DNA of 37,477 bases, taken from contig JAIXYL010000094.1 in the NCBI GenBank assembly GCA_027490265.1, positions 1 to 37,477 on the forward strand. Direction: 5' to 3'. Both the position numbers and the translations under genes were made by a program. The DNA comes from Sediminibacterium sp. GTDB taxonomy: Bacteria; Bacteroidota; Bacteroidia; Chitinophagales; Chitinophagaceae. Below the pieces are notes generated by a model. That model was given only the letters and a program-made list of their open reading frames with translations. It was not told the origin of the DNA and did not search any database. Within the stretch, counting starts at the first letter, position 1. Each line of letters starts with the position of its first letter. Positions 7,894 to 15,586 of the stretch are shown one piece after another.

Positions 7894-8692
7894 GTAATGC
7901 TTTGCTTATGCCGATAAATGACTTTACTGCCGTTTTGCATAGCTGGTTTCCAATTAGGCCCCTTTGCAATCACTCTAATTGCTTCTGCCTTTGTTCCATA
8001 GCCTGGATCATTCTCAGCAACTACATCACTAATAGCGCCTGATTTATCTACAGTAAATGACACTACCACTGTATACCTACCAGCAGGCGCGCCATTTGAG
8101 ATAGGCAAATCACTGTTTAAATGTCTTTCTAAATAATTTCTCCAACCATTGAGGCCACCAGGAAATTCTGCAGGCATTTGAACGGCATAAAATATCGTTT
8201 CATCTTCGGTTCCCTTAGCAACCAATGAAACACCGGAAACAGGTTTTTCAATTGGTGGATTAGTCATATCATTATTTTTATCGCCATCTTGATTAAAATT
8301 ACTGATCTCAACATTGTCTAATTCATCTACTGGTTTAATATCTTCCTCTGGTGAAATGTTTTGGTCTTTCACTATTTGAGGGGGCGTTACTGAAACAGTT
8401 TTCAATTTAATGGGGTCTTTTTTAATTGGCTTTTCTAATTCAAGCTTTGGTTTGTCTTCTTTAATTTTTCTAAAGAAATATCTATCACACTTAAAACCGT
8501 TGGTAAAGTTTTTTGACTCTTTGCCATTAATACCACGGTTACAAATAATGCTGCAATACTTAATGCACCCAACATCGCTTTCTTTAGCCGATCATTGTAT
8601 GTTTTGCGCAATTCATATGCACCATACTGTTTATTTTTTCCATCAAACAAAATGTCGAGCCACTCGCTCTGAAGGATCTGATTTTTGTCCAT
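7872..8692 (-). pseudogene. Second energy transducer TonB gene, frameshifted
   Basis: The N-terminal part (8435-8692) encodes MDKNQILQSEWLDILFDGKN, the QYGAYELRKTYN motif and one membrane anchor, closely matching the intact TonB at 8838-9668. The C-terminal part (7872-8405) encodes PPQIVKDQN, AEFPGGLNGWRNYLERHLN and VVSFTVDKSGAISDV, the TonB C-terminal domain, but has no ATG start. The frames join if one A is added to the five-A run at 8465-8469: SLEK then IKEDKPKLELEKPIKKDPIK. The restored protein is 273 residues, against 276 for the neighbour. As given, no product carries both anchor and C-terminal domain. It is a recent pseudogene, an assembly error in a homopolymer, or less likely a slippage site. 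It lacks the long proline run of its paralogue. Confidence 0.8.
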
Positions 8693-8783
8693 AGTAAAGA
8701 TTTATTACTAGGATACATGAAAACGCATTTTCCATAAATGCAGGTAATTGAGTGAAAATTGGGTAGATGCATTAAGGTTTAGA

Positions 8784-8819
8784 CAAAAAAAAGCCCCGAC
8801 TCGTAAACGAATCGGGGCT
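8784..8819 (-). terminator. Rho-independent terminator after tonB
   Basis: On the minus strand AGCCCCGA pairs with TCGGGGCT, with an inner TCG/CGA extension around TTTA, and is followed by eight T residues. It lies 19 bases past the tonB stop, so the exbB-exbD-exbD-tonB unit ends here and the broken tonB copy downstream would need its own promoter. Confidence 0.9.
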
Positions 8820-8837
8820 ATATAAAGTCATGACCAA

Positions 8838-9668
8838 TTATTCTTCAGACACCATGAATGTGATGCTTTGCTTATGACGATAGATAACGTTTCTACCATT
8901 TTGCAAGGCTGGCTTCCATTTAGGTCCTCTGGTAATTACTCTTACCGCTTCTGCTTTTGTACCATAGCCGGGATCGTTTTCAGCAACAACGTCACTGATG
9001 GTTCCATCCTTTGCTACAATGAACGAAACTACAACGGTATATTTACCTGGAGGTGCGCCATTTTCAACTGGCATGTCTCTATTTAAGTTACGCTCTAGAT
9101 ATTTAATCCACGCTGGTACTCCGCCTGGAAATTCAGCAGGATTTTGTACCACGGTAAATACCTTATCGTAATCTTCTTCTTTTTTAGGGGCTTCTACCAC
9201 ACCTGTTCCAGTTTCAACTGGTGGTGCCACGATACCATCGTCTTTTGCACCTTCCTGATTGATGGTACCGATTTTAGTATCTTCTAATTTTTCAACCTCT
9301 TTGATCTCATCTTCTTCTTTCACTTCCTCATCTTTTACAATCTTTGGAGGGGTGAACTTAGTGATTTCAACTTTTGGAGGTTCTTGTTTTGGTGGTGGCG
9401 GTGGTGGTGGTGGCTCAGGTTTTTTCTCTTCCTGTTGCACGTTTTCCAACGACACATCTTGCACGATCAATTCTGTCTTTCCTTTGTTGACATTATTTGC
9501 AAGTATGTTGCCTAAAAAAGCTAGTAGAATAATCAGCACCGTGCCTACCAAAGCCTTGGTCATACGCTTATTGTAGGTCTTGCGCAAATCATACGCACCA
9601 TACTCTTTATTTCTGCCATCAAAGATGATGTCAAGAATATCTGCTGATTGAATTTTATTTGCATCCAT
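8838..9668 (-). CDS. tonB: Energy transducer TonB
   Basis: Couples the proton motive force, captured by ExbB/ExbD, to TonB-dependent outer-membrane receptors. The 276 residues hold a short cytoplasmic start with ILDIIFDGRNKEYGAYDLRK, one membrane segment (about 37-57, ALVGTVLIILLAFLGNILA), a periplasmic proline and charge-rich spacer (PEPPPPPPPPKQEPPKVE), and the C-terminal TonB domain (AEFPGGVPAWIKYLERNLNR, VVSFIVAKDGTISDV, WKPALQNGRNVIYRHKQSITF). The IIFDGRNKEYGAYDLR start is characteristic of Bacteroidota TonB proteins. It is last in exbB-exbD-exbD-tonB, 35 bases after the second exbD, and is closed by a strong terminator. A frameshifted paralogue lies immediately downstream. Confidence 0.93.
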   Translation of the reverse strand: MDANKIQSADILDIIFDGRNKEYGAYDLRKTYNKRMTKALVGTVLIILLAFLGNILANNVNKGKTELIVQDVSLENVQQEEKKPEPPPPPPPPKQEPPKVEITKFTPPKIVKDEEVKEEDEIKEVEKLEDTKIGTINQEGAKDDGIVAPPVETGTGVVEAPKKEEDYDKVFTVVQNPAEFPGGVPAWIKYLERNLNRDMPVENGAPPGKYTVVVSFIVAKDGTISDVVAENDPGYGTKAEAVRVITRGPKWKPALQNGRNVIYRHKQSITFMVSEE

Positions 9669-9703
9669 TGTAAAAAATGTTATTGGTTATTTGCTTGTTG
9701 ATC

Positions 9704-10255
9704 TTAATTTGATGAAGCCGCACTGCCACTCGCCTCTGTGATTTTCACTAAGGCAGCTTCGCCTTCTGAAATATCTACTAATGCATAACGCTTAAGTACA
9801 TTGATGGCCATTTCATCTAAAATATCCACTACATTTTTGTAAGTACACTCAACTGAGGGCTTAATAATCACCACCAAATCCTTTTCAGGAGTGGTACGCT
9901 TTTTGTCAATCAAAACAGTTCTGATTTCTTTAAAACTTGATGATTTAAAGTTAGCGCCATCGGTTGCTAATTGACCTTCATAATAAAAGACGTTGTTGTC
10001 TTTTCCTAAAAGCAGCGTGATTACACCAGATTCTTTTGCTTTGTTTTGATCTTCTGGTTTATCAGCATCCTTAGGGATGATCAATTTCATGGCCGTTGGC
10101 TGACTCATGGTTGTAGTGAAGATGAAAAACGTAATCAACAAGAAACCTAAGTCCACCATGGGTGTTAAGTCAACCCTGGTTGATAGTTTTTTCCCTTTCT
10201 TGACGCCGGGTCCTTTTTTGTGGCCTCCGCCGCCCGAGGTATCCATTTCTGCCAT
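9704..10255 (-). CDS. exbD: Biopolymer transport protein ExbD (second copy)
   Basis: Subunit of the inner-membrane proton channel that energises TonB. It has 183 residues: a glycine/lysine-rich cytoplasmic start (SGGGGHKKGPGVKKGKK), then RVDLTPMVDLGFLLITFFIFTTTM, which is the single transmembrane helix with the conserved proton-path aspartate of ExbD/TolR (VDLTPMVDLGFLL). A periplasmic domain follows, containing VIIKPSVECTYKNVVDILDEM, the ExbD/TolR C-terminal motif. It is downstream of another exbD by 37 bases, as in many Bacteroidota where two different ExbD proteins serve one ExbB. The second half is somewhat longer than in enterobacterial ExbD (about 140 residues). Confidence 0.93.
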   Translation of the reverse strand: MAEMDTSGGGGHKKGPGVKKGKKLSTRVDLTPMVDLGFLLITFFIFTTTMSQPTAMKLIIPKDADKPEDQNKAKESGVITLLLGKDNNVFYYEGQLATDGANFKSSSFKEIRTVLIDKKRTTPEKDLVVIIKPSVECTYKNVVDILDEMAINVLKRYALVDISEGEAALVKITEASGSAASSN

Positions 10256-10292
10256 GTCGGTAGAATTTAGTTTTCGTTATAAATTAATGTCT

Positions 10293-10943
10293 TTATTCTT
10301 CTACTTTGTCACCTTTTTGGTTCATTTTCCAAAGATCGGTACCTACTGGTGCAGCTTCAGGGCTGGTTACCATTTGAAATTTCAAGATATCGTTCTTCTT
10401 GAAAGCATCAATGATGGCTTTGAAAGCAGGATATTTAGCTGCATTATCCCCTTTTAAAAGGAATGCAGGCTCTCTTTCACCCATATAGGCATCTTTGGTT
10501 AATCGCATCCAGGTAACTAGCTCGTTATTGGCAGTATCCGTTACAGGAATACCTGGCAATTTATCCCCTTTACGCTGATCTTCAGGTAAAGCAAGGAATG
10601 AAGCTAGACTACCGAAAGGTGCTCCAAAGAATAGTGACTTTTTAAAAGCCGCCGTATTCAATCCCAGATTTCTGGTAGAATTTAGCGCATTAGCAATGGC
10701 TTCTTTTTTAGATTCATCATCCATTTCAAGAAACACTTTACCGTTTGCGTCTAAAATAACCATGACATAATCCTTCTGGGGCGCCACTTTTGCAGCAACG
10801 GAATTTGGCGTAGTAACAGCAATCGCTTCAGCAGGCTTAAACTTGGTCGTTAAGATAAAGAACGACAACAAGAGAAAGGCCACATCGCACATCGCGGTCA
10901 TATCAATATTCGTACTCTTTCGAGGTAATTTGGCTCTACCCAT
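10293..10943 (-). CDS. exbD: Biopolymer transport protein ExbD (first copy, long form)
   Basis: ExbD/TolR-family partner of ExbB. Its 216 residues start MGRAKLPRKSTNIDMTAMCDVAFLLLSFFILTTKF, the single membrane helix with the family aspartate in NIDMTAMCDVAFLLL. The periplasmic part has an insertion of about 60 residues relative to short ExbD proteins (LNTAAFKKSLFFGAPFGSLA to MRLTKDAYMGEREPAF) before the conserved end FLLKGDNAAKYPAFKAIIDAF. It lies between exbB (67-base gap) and the second exbD (37-base gap). The two ExbDs differ in the helix and periplasmic part, so they are probably non-identical channel subunits, not redundant copies. Confidence 0.92.
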   Translation of the reverse strand: MGRAKLPRKSTNIDMTAMCDVAFLLLSFFILTTKFKPAEAIAVTTPNSVAAKVAPQKDYVMVILDANGKVFLEMDDESKKEAIANALNSTRNLGLNTAAFKKSLFFGAPFGSLASFLALPEDQRKGDKLPGIPVTDTANNELVTWMRLTKDAYMGEREPAFLLKGDNAAKYPAFKAIIDAFKKNDILKFQMVTSPEAAPVGTDLWKMNQKGDKVEE

Positions 10944-11010
10944 TGTATTGTTTTTTACTGTTCACTTATATTAGATTCAAATCTTTACAGATTCCACAAA
11001 TAATACTTGA

Positions 11011-11868
11011 TTATTTATAGTTAGCAGCGAAGCTTTGAGTTAAAGTGAAACCAGACTCATCAATACCGTAAGTGATACCATCAATACGAGTGGTAAATAC
11101 GTTATAGAAAATGATGGCTACAGCAGAAGTACCGATACCTAAAGCGGTGTTAAACAAGGCTTCAGAGATACCTTTTGATAATTCACGAGCAGCGTCACCA
11201 CCACCTTCGTCACCTAATGCAGAGAATGACTTAATCATACCCAATACTGTTCCAAACAAACCTAAAAGGGTTGCTACAGAGGCAATAGTAGATAAGAATA
11301 CCAAGTTCTTTTCTAACATTGGCAATTCAAGTGCAGTTGCTTCTTCAATTTCTTTTTGAATGTTCAATACTTTTTGCTCAGTTTCAAGCTCAGTATTAGA
11401 GATCATTTCTTTGTACTTCTTAAGACCTGCTTTCATAACATTACCAACAGATCCTTTTTGCTTATCGCAAGCAGCCAAAGCTTTGTCTACTTCCTTATTA
11501 GCAAGGTGGAATTGAACACTGCGAACAAACTCAGCGTTGTTAGAAGTACCTGTTGCTTTCATTACTGTTAACATACGTTCGATAACGAAGATCAAAACGA
11601 TAATGAAGTTACCAATCAAGATCGGTACAACGATACCACCTTCATACATTTTAGCTAAGCCAGTCAAAGGTCCTTTGTGGCTAGGCCAGAAACCACCAGC
11701 CAAGTCTGGATTGGAAAAATTACTGTTGGTTCCTAGTACAAATCTCCAAAGAATGTACCCAATTACAACTCCAGCAAATGGAGCAATCCATGAAATAATG
11801 TTGCTGCTCTTCTTCGGTTGAGTAGAAGTTGCACTTTTCACTGCAGCGGTTGGTTTTGTTTCAGCCAT
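11011..11868 (-). CDS. exbB: MotA/TolQ/ExbB proton channel family protein
   Basis: Forms the pentameric inner-membrane proton channel that drives TonB. The 285 residues begin with a Lys/Ser/Thr-rich tail, then show four hydrophobic segments: about 24-45 (IISWIAPFAGVVIGYILWRF), 77-100 (VPILIGNFIIVLIFVIERML), 190-215 (LVFLSTIASVATLLGLFGTVLGMI) and 238-262 (ALFNTALGIGTSAVAIIFYNVF). The last two carry the hallmark ExbB/TolQ motifs (LLGLFGTVLGMIKSF and GISEALFNTALGIG). Canonical ExbB has three transmembrane helices, so the first segment is an N-terminal addition often seen in this phylum. It is first in the exbB-exbD-exbD-tonB operon, with a promoter candidate at 12009-12038. Confidence 0.94.
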   Translation of the reverse strand: MAETKPTAAVKSATSTQPKKSSNIISWIAPFAGVVIGYILWRFVLGTNSNFSNPDLAGGFWPSHKGPLTGLAKMYEGGIVVPILIGNFIIVLIFVIERMLTVMKATGTSNNAEFVRSVQFHLANKEVDKALAACDKQKGSVGNVMKAGLKKYKEMISNTELETEQKVLNIQKEIEEATALELPMLEKNLVFLSTIASVATLLGLFGTVLGMIKSFSALGDEGGGDAARELSKGISEALFNTALGIGTSAVAIIFYNVFTTRIDGITYGIDESGFTLTQSFAANYK

Positions 11869-12008
11869 GACTCAAATGGTTTTTGATTTTTTAAAAAAAT
11901 AACAAATGGTTTAAAAAATTACTTCACAATGCTAATGAAAATTATTCTGAATTATCAAATTGTTTGAAATTCTTCAAAACTATTTAAATCAGCATCCTAA
12001 AGGGGATA

Positions 12009-12038
12009 CAAAATAGGTATTTTATTTAAAGCAACAAA
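12009..12038 (-). promoter_or_regulatory. Promoter of exbB-exbD-exbD-tonB
   Basis: On the minus strand TTTG (12035-12038) is followed after exactly 19 bases by TATTTTG (12009-12015), close to the Bacteroidota consensus TTTG-N19-TAnnTTTG. It lies about 140 bases upstream of the exbB start, implying a leader of roughly 130 bases. The 314-base gap 11869-12182 holds only this and the divergent metalloprotease promoter; I see no gene in it. Confidence 0.5.
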
Positions 12039-12115
12039 CACAAGCGCAATAATCTTTGGTTGTATTTTACCGATTTATTCAAAAAGTTCACCATTCATCC
12101 AATCCTTGATACCAA

Positions 12116-12148
12116 TTGATTGTTGATACCCATTCCCCCCTATCTTTA
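12116..12148 (+). promoter_or_regulatory. Promoter candidate of the metalloprotease gene (C6-tract type)
   Basis: TTGATT-N13-CCCCCC-TATCTTTA. The -7-like TATCTTTA (12141-12148) lies 35 bases before the ATG, and a TTG lies 22 bases upstream of its TA. Length and layout match the element at 4482-4514 base for base, including the six C residues touching the -7 box. Confidence 0.55.
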
Positions 12149-12182
12149 TAGGCACTTTTTTTAATTAATACTAATTGCAACA

Positions 12183-14756
12183 ATGAAAAAACTATTATTC
12201 TCGAGCACAGCGCTGATGTTAACACTATCAGTGTTTGCGCAACAGCGTCCAACCACCCCGCCTCAAACGCCGGGAACTGGTGCGCCTACAGTTACCCCCA
12301 ACATGGGCAATTTGTCTAATATGATGAATGCTCAGCGTCAAGGGCCTAAAGCATACAAAGATGTCATTACAGCTAAGGCGGTTTCAAAAACTGGCTTGTT
12401 TACTGTACACAAGGTAGAAGACAAATACTACTTTGAAATTGCTGACTCCATTTTTGGCAGAGAAATTCTTTCGGTGGTTCGTTTTGTAAAAGTGCCTGCT
12501 GGTGCAGGATATGGTGGTGAAATTGCCAATCAGCAAACCATTACTTTTGAAAAAGGCCCCAGCAATAATGTGTTCTTAAGAACCATTACTTTGGTAAATC
12601 AAGCAGAAGAAAACCAAGACATTTACAAAGCTGTTACCAATTCTAACCTAAATGCTATTGCAGCTGCTTTTCCAATTGCAGCTTTTGGAAAAGATTCGGC
12701 CAGCATTGTAATTGATGTAAGTGATTTCTTTAAAGGCGACAACCAAGCAGTGAGCATTGATCCTAGAACAAAGAGAAGTTATAACTTATCAGTTTTAACT
12801 CAAGATCGCTCTTATATAAGCAAAATCAGCACTTATCCAATCAATACTGAAATAGTATCTGTTAAAACATACAGTGCTTCTCCAGCAGGCGGTATAAGTA
12901 TACCTGGTTTACCAACAGGTGGTGGCGGAATTGCTGCGGCAAATGATGCAGGCGCGGTAACAATGGAGTTGAACACTTCGTTATTGTTATTACCTAAAGT
13001 ACCAATGCAACGCAGAATTGCAGACAAAAGAGTTGGTTTCTTCACCGACAATTTTGTGAGATATAGTGATAACCAACAAAAAGTTGAAGACGTTAGTTTC
13101 GCTGTTCGTTGGAGATTAGAGCCAAAAGACGGTGAATGGGAAAAATGGAGAAGAGGTGAATTGGTTGAACCAAAGAAACCCATCATTTATTACATTGACC
13201 CAGCAACACCAAAGCAATGGCGTTCTCATTTAATTGCAGGTATCAACGATTGGCAAGCTGCATTTGAAAAAGCAGGCTTTAAAAATGCCATCATGGGTAA
13301 AGAGTGGCCTGAAAATGATACCACAATGAGCATGGAAGACGCACGTTTTTCTGTAGTGCGCTATTTTGCTTCTCCTGTAGCCAATGCTTATGGACCAAAT
13401 GTGCATGATCCTCGCAGCGGTGAAATCATTGAAAGCCATATTGGTTGGTACCACAATGTGATGAAGTTGGTACACGATTGGTATATGATTCAGGCAGCGC
13501 CAAATGATCCAGGTGCACGCAGCATGAAATACGATGACCAATTAATGGGCGATTTAATTCGCTTTGTGTCTTCTCATGAAGTAGGCCATACATTAGGACT
13601 TCGTCATAATATGGGCAGCAGTAGCCAAACACCAGTTGAAAAATTGAGAGACAAGCAGTGGGTAGAAGCCAATGGCCATACCGCTTCAATCATGGACTAT
13701 GCGCGTTTTAACTATGTTGCACAACCAGAAGACAATATCAGCAGAAAAGGGCTTTACCCAAGAATTGGCGACTACGATAAGTGGGCGATGAAATGGGGCT
13801 ATGGTTACATCCCAGGTAACAATGAAGAAGAATCTAAAAAGAACAGCAATAAAATGGTCACTGCTGCTTTAAATGAAAACCCACGTCATTGGTTTGGTAC
13901 ATATGAAAGCGGTAACAGAGTTGATCCTAGAAGTCAAAGTGAAGACTTAAGTGACAACTCAGTTAAAGCCAGTGAATATGGTGTAATGAATTTAAAGCGT
14001 GTGATGAAAGGCTTACCAGAATGGACTAAGGAAGAAGGTGATCAATATAATAATCTAGCGAATATGTATGGTCAAACTTTGACTCAATTCGGTAGATATA
14101 TTGGACATGTAAGTACCAATATTGGTGGTGTTTATGAAACCTTCAAAACAGTTGAGCAAAACGAAGCTGTTTATGAAATTGTACCAAAGACTCGTCAAAA
14201 AGAAGCAGTGAATTTCATTAACAAAAATGTTTTTGAAACACCAACTTGGTTAGTAGACCGCGCTATGTGGAATAAGTTCAACAATCCAATCAGCGCAGAT
14301 CCTATCATGGGCTTACAAGAAAGAACTTTGAACAGCATTGTTAGTACCGATCGATTGGGTCGCTTACAACTAAGTGCTGAGCGTTTTGGTTTGGATAAAG
14401 CGTATACTGCAATGGAATTGTTAAATGATGTTCAAAGCACTGTTTTCAATGAACTCAGCAGCAAAAAAGCGATTGATACTTACAAGCGTATGTTACAAAG
14501 AACATATGTTGATCGTTTGGCTTCAATCATTAATCCAACTGCACCAACTGGTGGTGGTGTTACCATCACTTTCGGTGGTGGAGGTCCTGCGCCAATTGAT
14601 GCGAAAAAATCAGACGTTACGGCTATTGTTCGCGCGCAATTAGTAGGCTTACGTGGTCAGCTAACAGCTGCAGCAGCAACAAGTGCAGACAGAATGACCA
14701 AAATTCATTTGAGTGATTTGGCAGAAAGAGTTAAAGAAGCTTTAGATCCTAAATAA
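12183..14756 (+). CDS. Secreted zinc-dependent metalloprotease (DUF5117/DUF4953 type)
   Basis: A large exported hydrolase. The 857 residues start with the signal peptide MKKLLFSSTALMLTLSVFAQ, then a Pro/Thr-rich stretch, a beta-rich N-terminal region (DUF5118/DUF5117-like: AKAVSKTGLFTVHKVEDKYYFEI, then the FGREILSVVRF region) and a catalytic domain. HEVGHTLGLRHNMGS at about 465-479 gives the extended zincin motif HExxHxxGxxH, with catalytic glutamate 466. The metzincin-like Met-turn region may be SIMDYARFNYV at about 503-513. The C-terminal third is helical, with a Gly-rich loop (TGGGVTITFGGGG). Substrate is unknown. It stands alone, with a C6-tract promoter before it and a strong terminator after it. 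Family placement comes from remembered architecture; the metalloprotease call rests on the motif. Confidence 0.88.
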   Translation: MKKLLFSSTALMLTLSVFAQQRPTTPPQTPGTGAPTVTPNMGNLSNMMNAQRQGPKAYKDVITAKAVSKTGLFTVHKVEDKYYFEIADSIFGREILSVVRFVKVPAGAGYGGEIANQQTITFEKGPSNNVFLRTITLVNQAEENQDIYKAVTNSNLNAIAAAFPIAAFGKDSASIVIDVSDFFKGDNQAVSIDPRTKRSYNLSVLTQDRSYISKISTYPINTEIVSVKTYSASPAGGISIPGLPTGGGGIAAANDAGAVTMELNTSLLLLPKVPMQRRIADKRVGFFTDNFVRYSDNQQKVEDVSFAVRWRLEPKDGEWEKWRRGELVEPKKPIIYYIDPATPKQWRSHLIAGINDWQAAFEKAGFKNAIMGKEWPENDTTMSMEDARFSVVRYFASPVANAYGPNVHDPRSGEIIESHIGWYHNVMKLVHDWYMIQAAPNDPGARSMKYDDQLMGDLIRFVSSHEVGHTLGLRHNMGSSSQTPVEKLRDKQWVEANGHTASIMDYARFNYVAQPEDNISRKGLYPRIGDYDKWAMKWGYGYIPGNNEEESKKNSNKMVTAALNENPRHWFGTYESGNRVDPRSQSEDLSDNSVKASEYGVMNLKRVMKGLPEWTKEEGDQYNNLANMYGQTLTQFGRYIGHVSTNIGGVYETFKTVEQNEAVYEIVPKTRQKEAVNFINKNVFETPTWLVDRAMWNKFNNPISADPIMGLQERTLNSIVSTDRLGRLQLSAERFGLDKAYTAMELLNDVQSTVFNELSSKKAIDTYKRMLQRTYVDRLASIINPTAPTGGGVTITFGGGGPAPIDAKKSDVTAIVRAQLVGLRGQLTAAAATSADRMTKIHLSDLAERVKEALDPK

Positions 14757-14779
14757 GGCATTTAATTGAATCAATATAG

Positions 14780-14812
14780 CCCACAGGTTTAAATTACCTG
14801 TGGGTTTTTTTA
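14780..14812 (+). terminator. Rho-independent terminator of the metalloprotease gene
   Basis: Perfect 9-bp stem CCCACAGGT / ACCTGTGGG with a 7-base loop (TTAAATT) and a run of T residues immediately after. It begins 24 bases past the stop codon. Confidence 0.93.
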
Positions 14813-14855
14813 TGGCAGTAAGTGATTAAATCAAGTTGTATGCAATTGTAAATTG

Positions 14856-14863
14856 TATCTTTA
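14856..14863 (+). promoter_or_regulatory. -7 box directly upstream of the CarboxypepD_reg-like gene
   Basis: TATCTTTA is followed by TTTT and then the ATG at 14868, a gap of four bases. The box falls inside the track's extended frame (14853), which supports the later start. Confidence 0.5.
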
Positions 14864-14867
14864 TTTT

Positions 14868-15581
14868 ATGAAAAAAAATTTGCTGTTTTTGTTGGTGTTT
14901 TTTATGTGCATTCAAACCCAGGCACAACAAACTGTTTGGGGATATATTAGAGACAGTGTTACCAATGAGCCCGTTGAATTAGCCAGTGTAACCAATACCA
15001 GTCATAAATCAACCGTCATCACGAATAATCAAGGATTATTCAAAATCAATATTGTAAAAAACGATGTGTTAACGGTTTCAGCTGTTGGCTATCGTTATTT
15101 TACAGTTGTATATAATGGATTGATTGCAGCTTCCGATACCATCCAACTCTACCTAATTCCGATCAGCCGAAATTTAAATAATGTAACAGTAAAAAACAGT
15201 GGGGTCAGTCAATATACTTTAGACAGTTTAGAACGAAATATGGAGTTTAAAGAAGCTATGATTAGCCCACCTGTAAAAGCGGTAGAACTAGCTAATTCTG
15301 GTGCAGGATTTGGCATCAGCTTAAACAGACTTTCTAAAAAAGAAAAGAGCAAAAGAAAAGCCACAGAACTATTTAACAATAGCGAAAAAGAAGCCTACAT
15401 TAATTACCGTTTTTCGTTGGACATCGTTACCAGATACAGCGGCCTTAAAAACGAAGCACTCCAAAGCTTTGTACAAAGACATCGCCCTTCTTATGAATGG
15501 TTAAGAAAACATCCAAAGGAAGAAGATATCAAATACTATATCAACGAAAAGCTTAAAGAAGATCGGGCACGTAAGAAGTAA
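14868..15581 (+). CDS. Exported protein with CarboxypepD_reg-like domain
   Basis: The track starts at a TTG (14853). I choose the ATG at 14868, which gives MKKNLLFLLVFFMCIQTQAQ, a standard signal peptide, and 237 residues. After cleavage the first 75 residues form a CarboxypepD_reg-like beta-sandwich (TVWGYIRDSVTNEPVELASV, then NNQGLFKINIVKNDVLTVSA and VGYRYFTV). This is the fold found at the N-terminus of SusC receptors and many Bacteroidota surface proteins. The rest is helical and strongly basic (KEKSKRKATELF; the end reads EKLKEDRARKK). There is no membrane barrel, so it is not a truncated receptor by length alone. It ends five bases before the convergent permease stop. Function is unknown. 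Confidence 0.85.
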   Translation: MKKNLLFLLVFFMCIQTQAQQTVWGYIRDSVTNEPVELASVTNTSHKSTVITNNQGLFKINIVKNDVLTVSAVGYRYFTVVYNGLIAASDTIQLYLIPISRNLNNVTVKNSGVSQYTLDSLERNMEFKEAMISPPVKAVELANSGAGFGISLNRLSKKEKSKRKATELFNNSEKEAYINYRFSLDIVTRYSGLKNEALQSFVQRHRPSYEWLRKHPKEEDIKYYINEKLKEDRARKK

Positions 15582-15586
15582 TTTCA

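Noticed and set aside
8460-8475. Programmed ribosomal frameshifting in the broken tonB copy
   Set aside because: The needed -1 shift occurs at GAA AAA TTA, which allows good re-pairing of only one tRNA and does not fit the X XXY YYZ pattern; I saw no strong stimulatory stem directly after it. Mutation or sequencing error is simpler.
9395-9420. GGTGGTGGC-type repeat as a microsatellite or repeat element
   Set aside because: It encodes the proline-rich spacer of TonB on the minus strand, a normal feature of that family.
11869-12182. RNA gene or riboswitch in the 314-base divergent gap
   Set aside because: I found no tRNA-like fold, conserved riboswitch motif or long stem there, only two promoter candidates.
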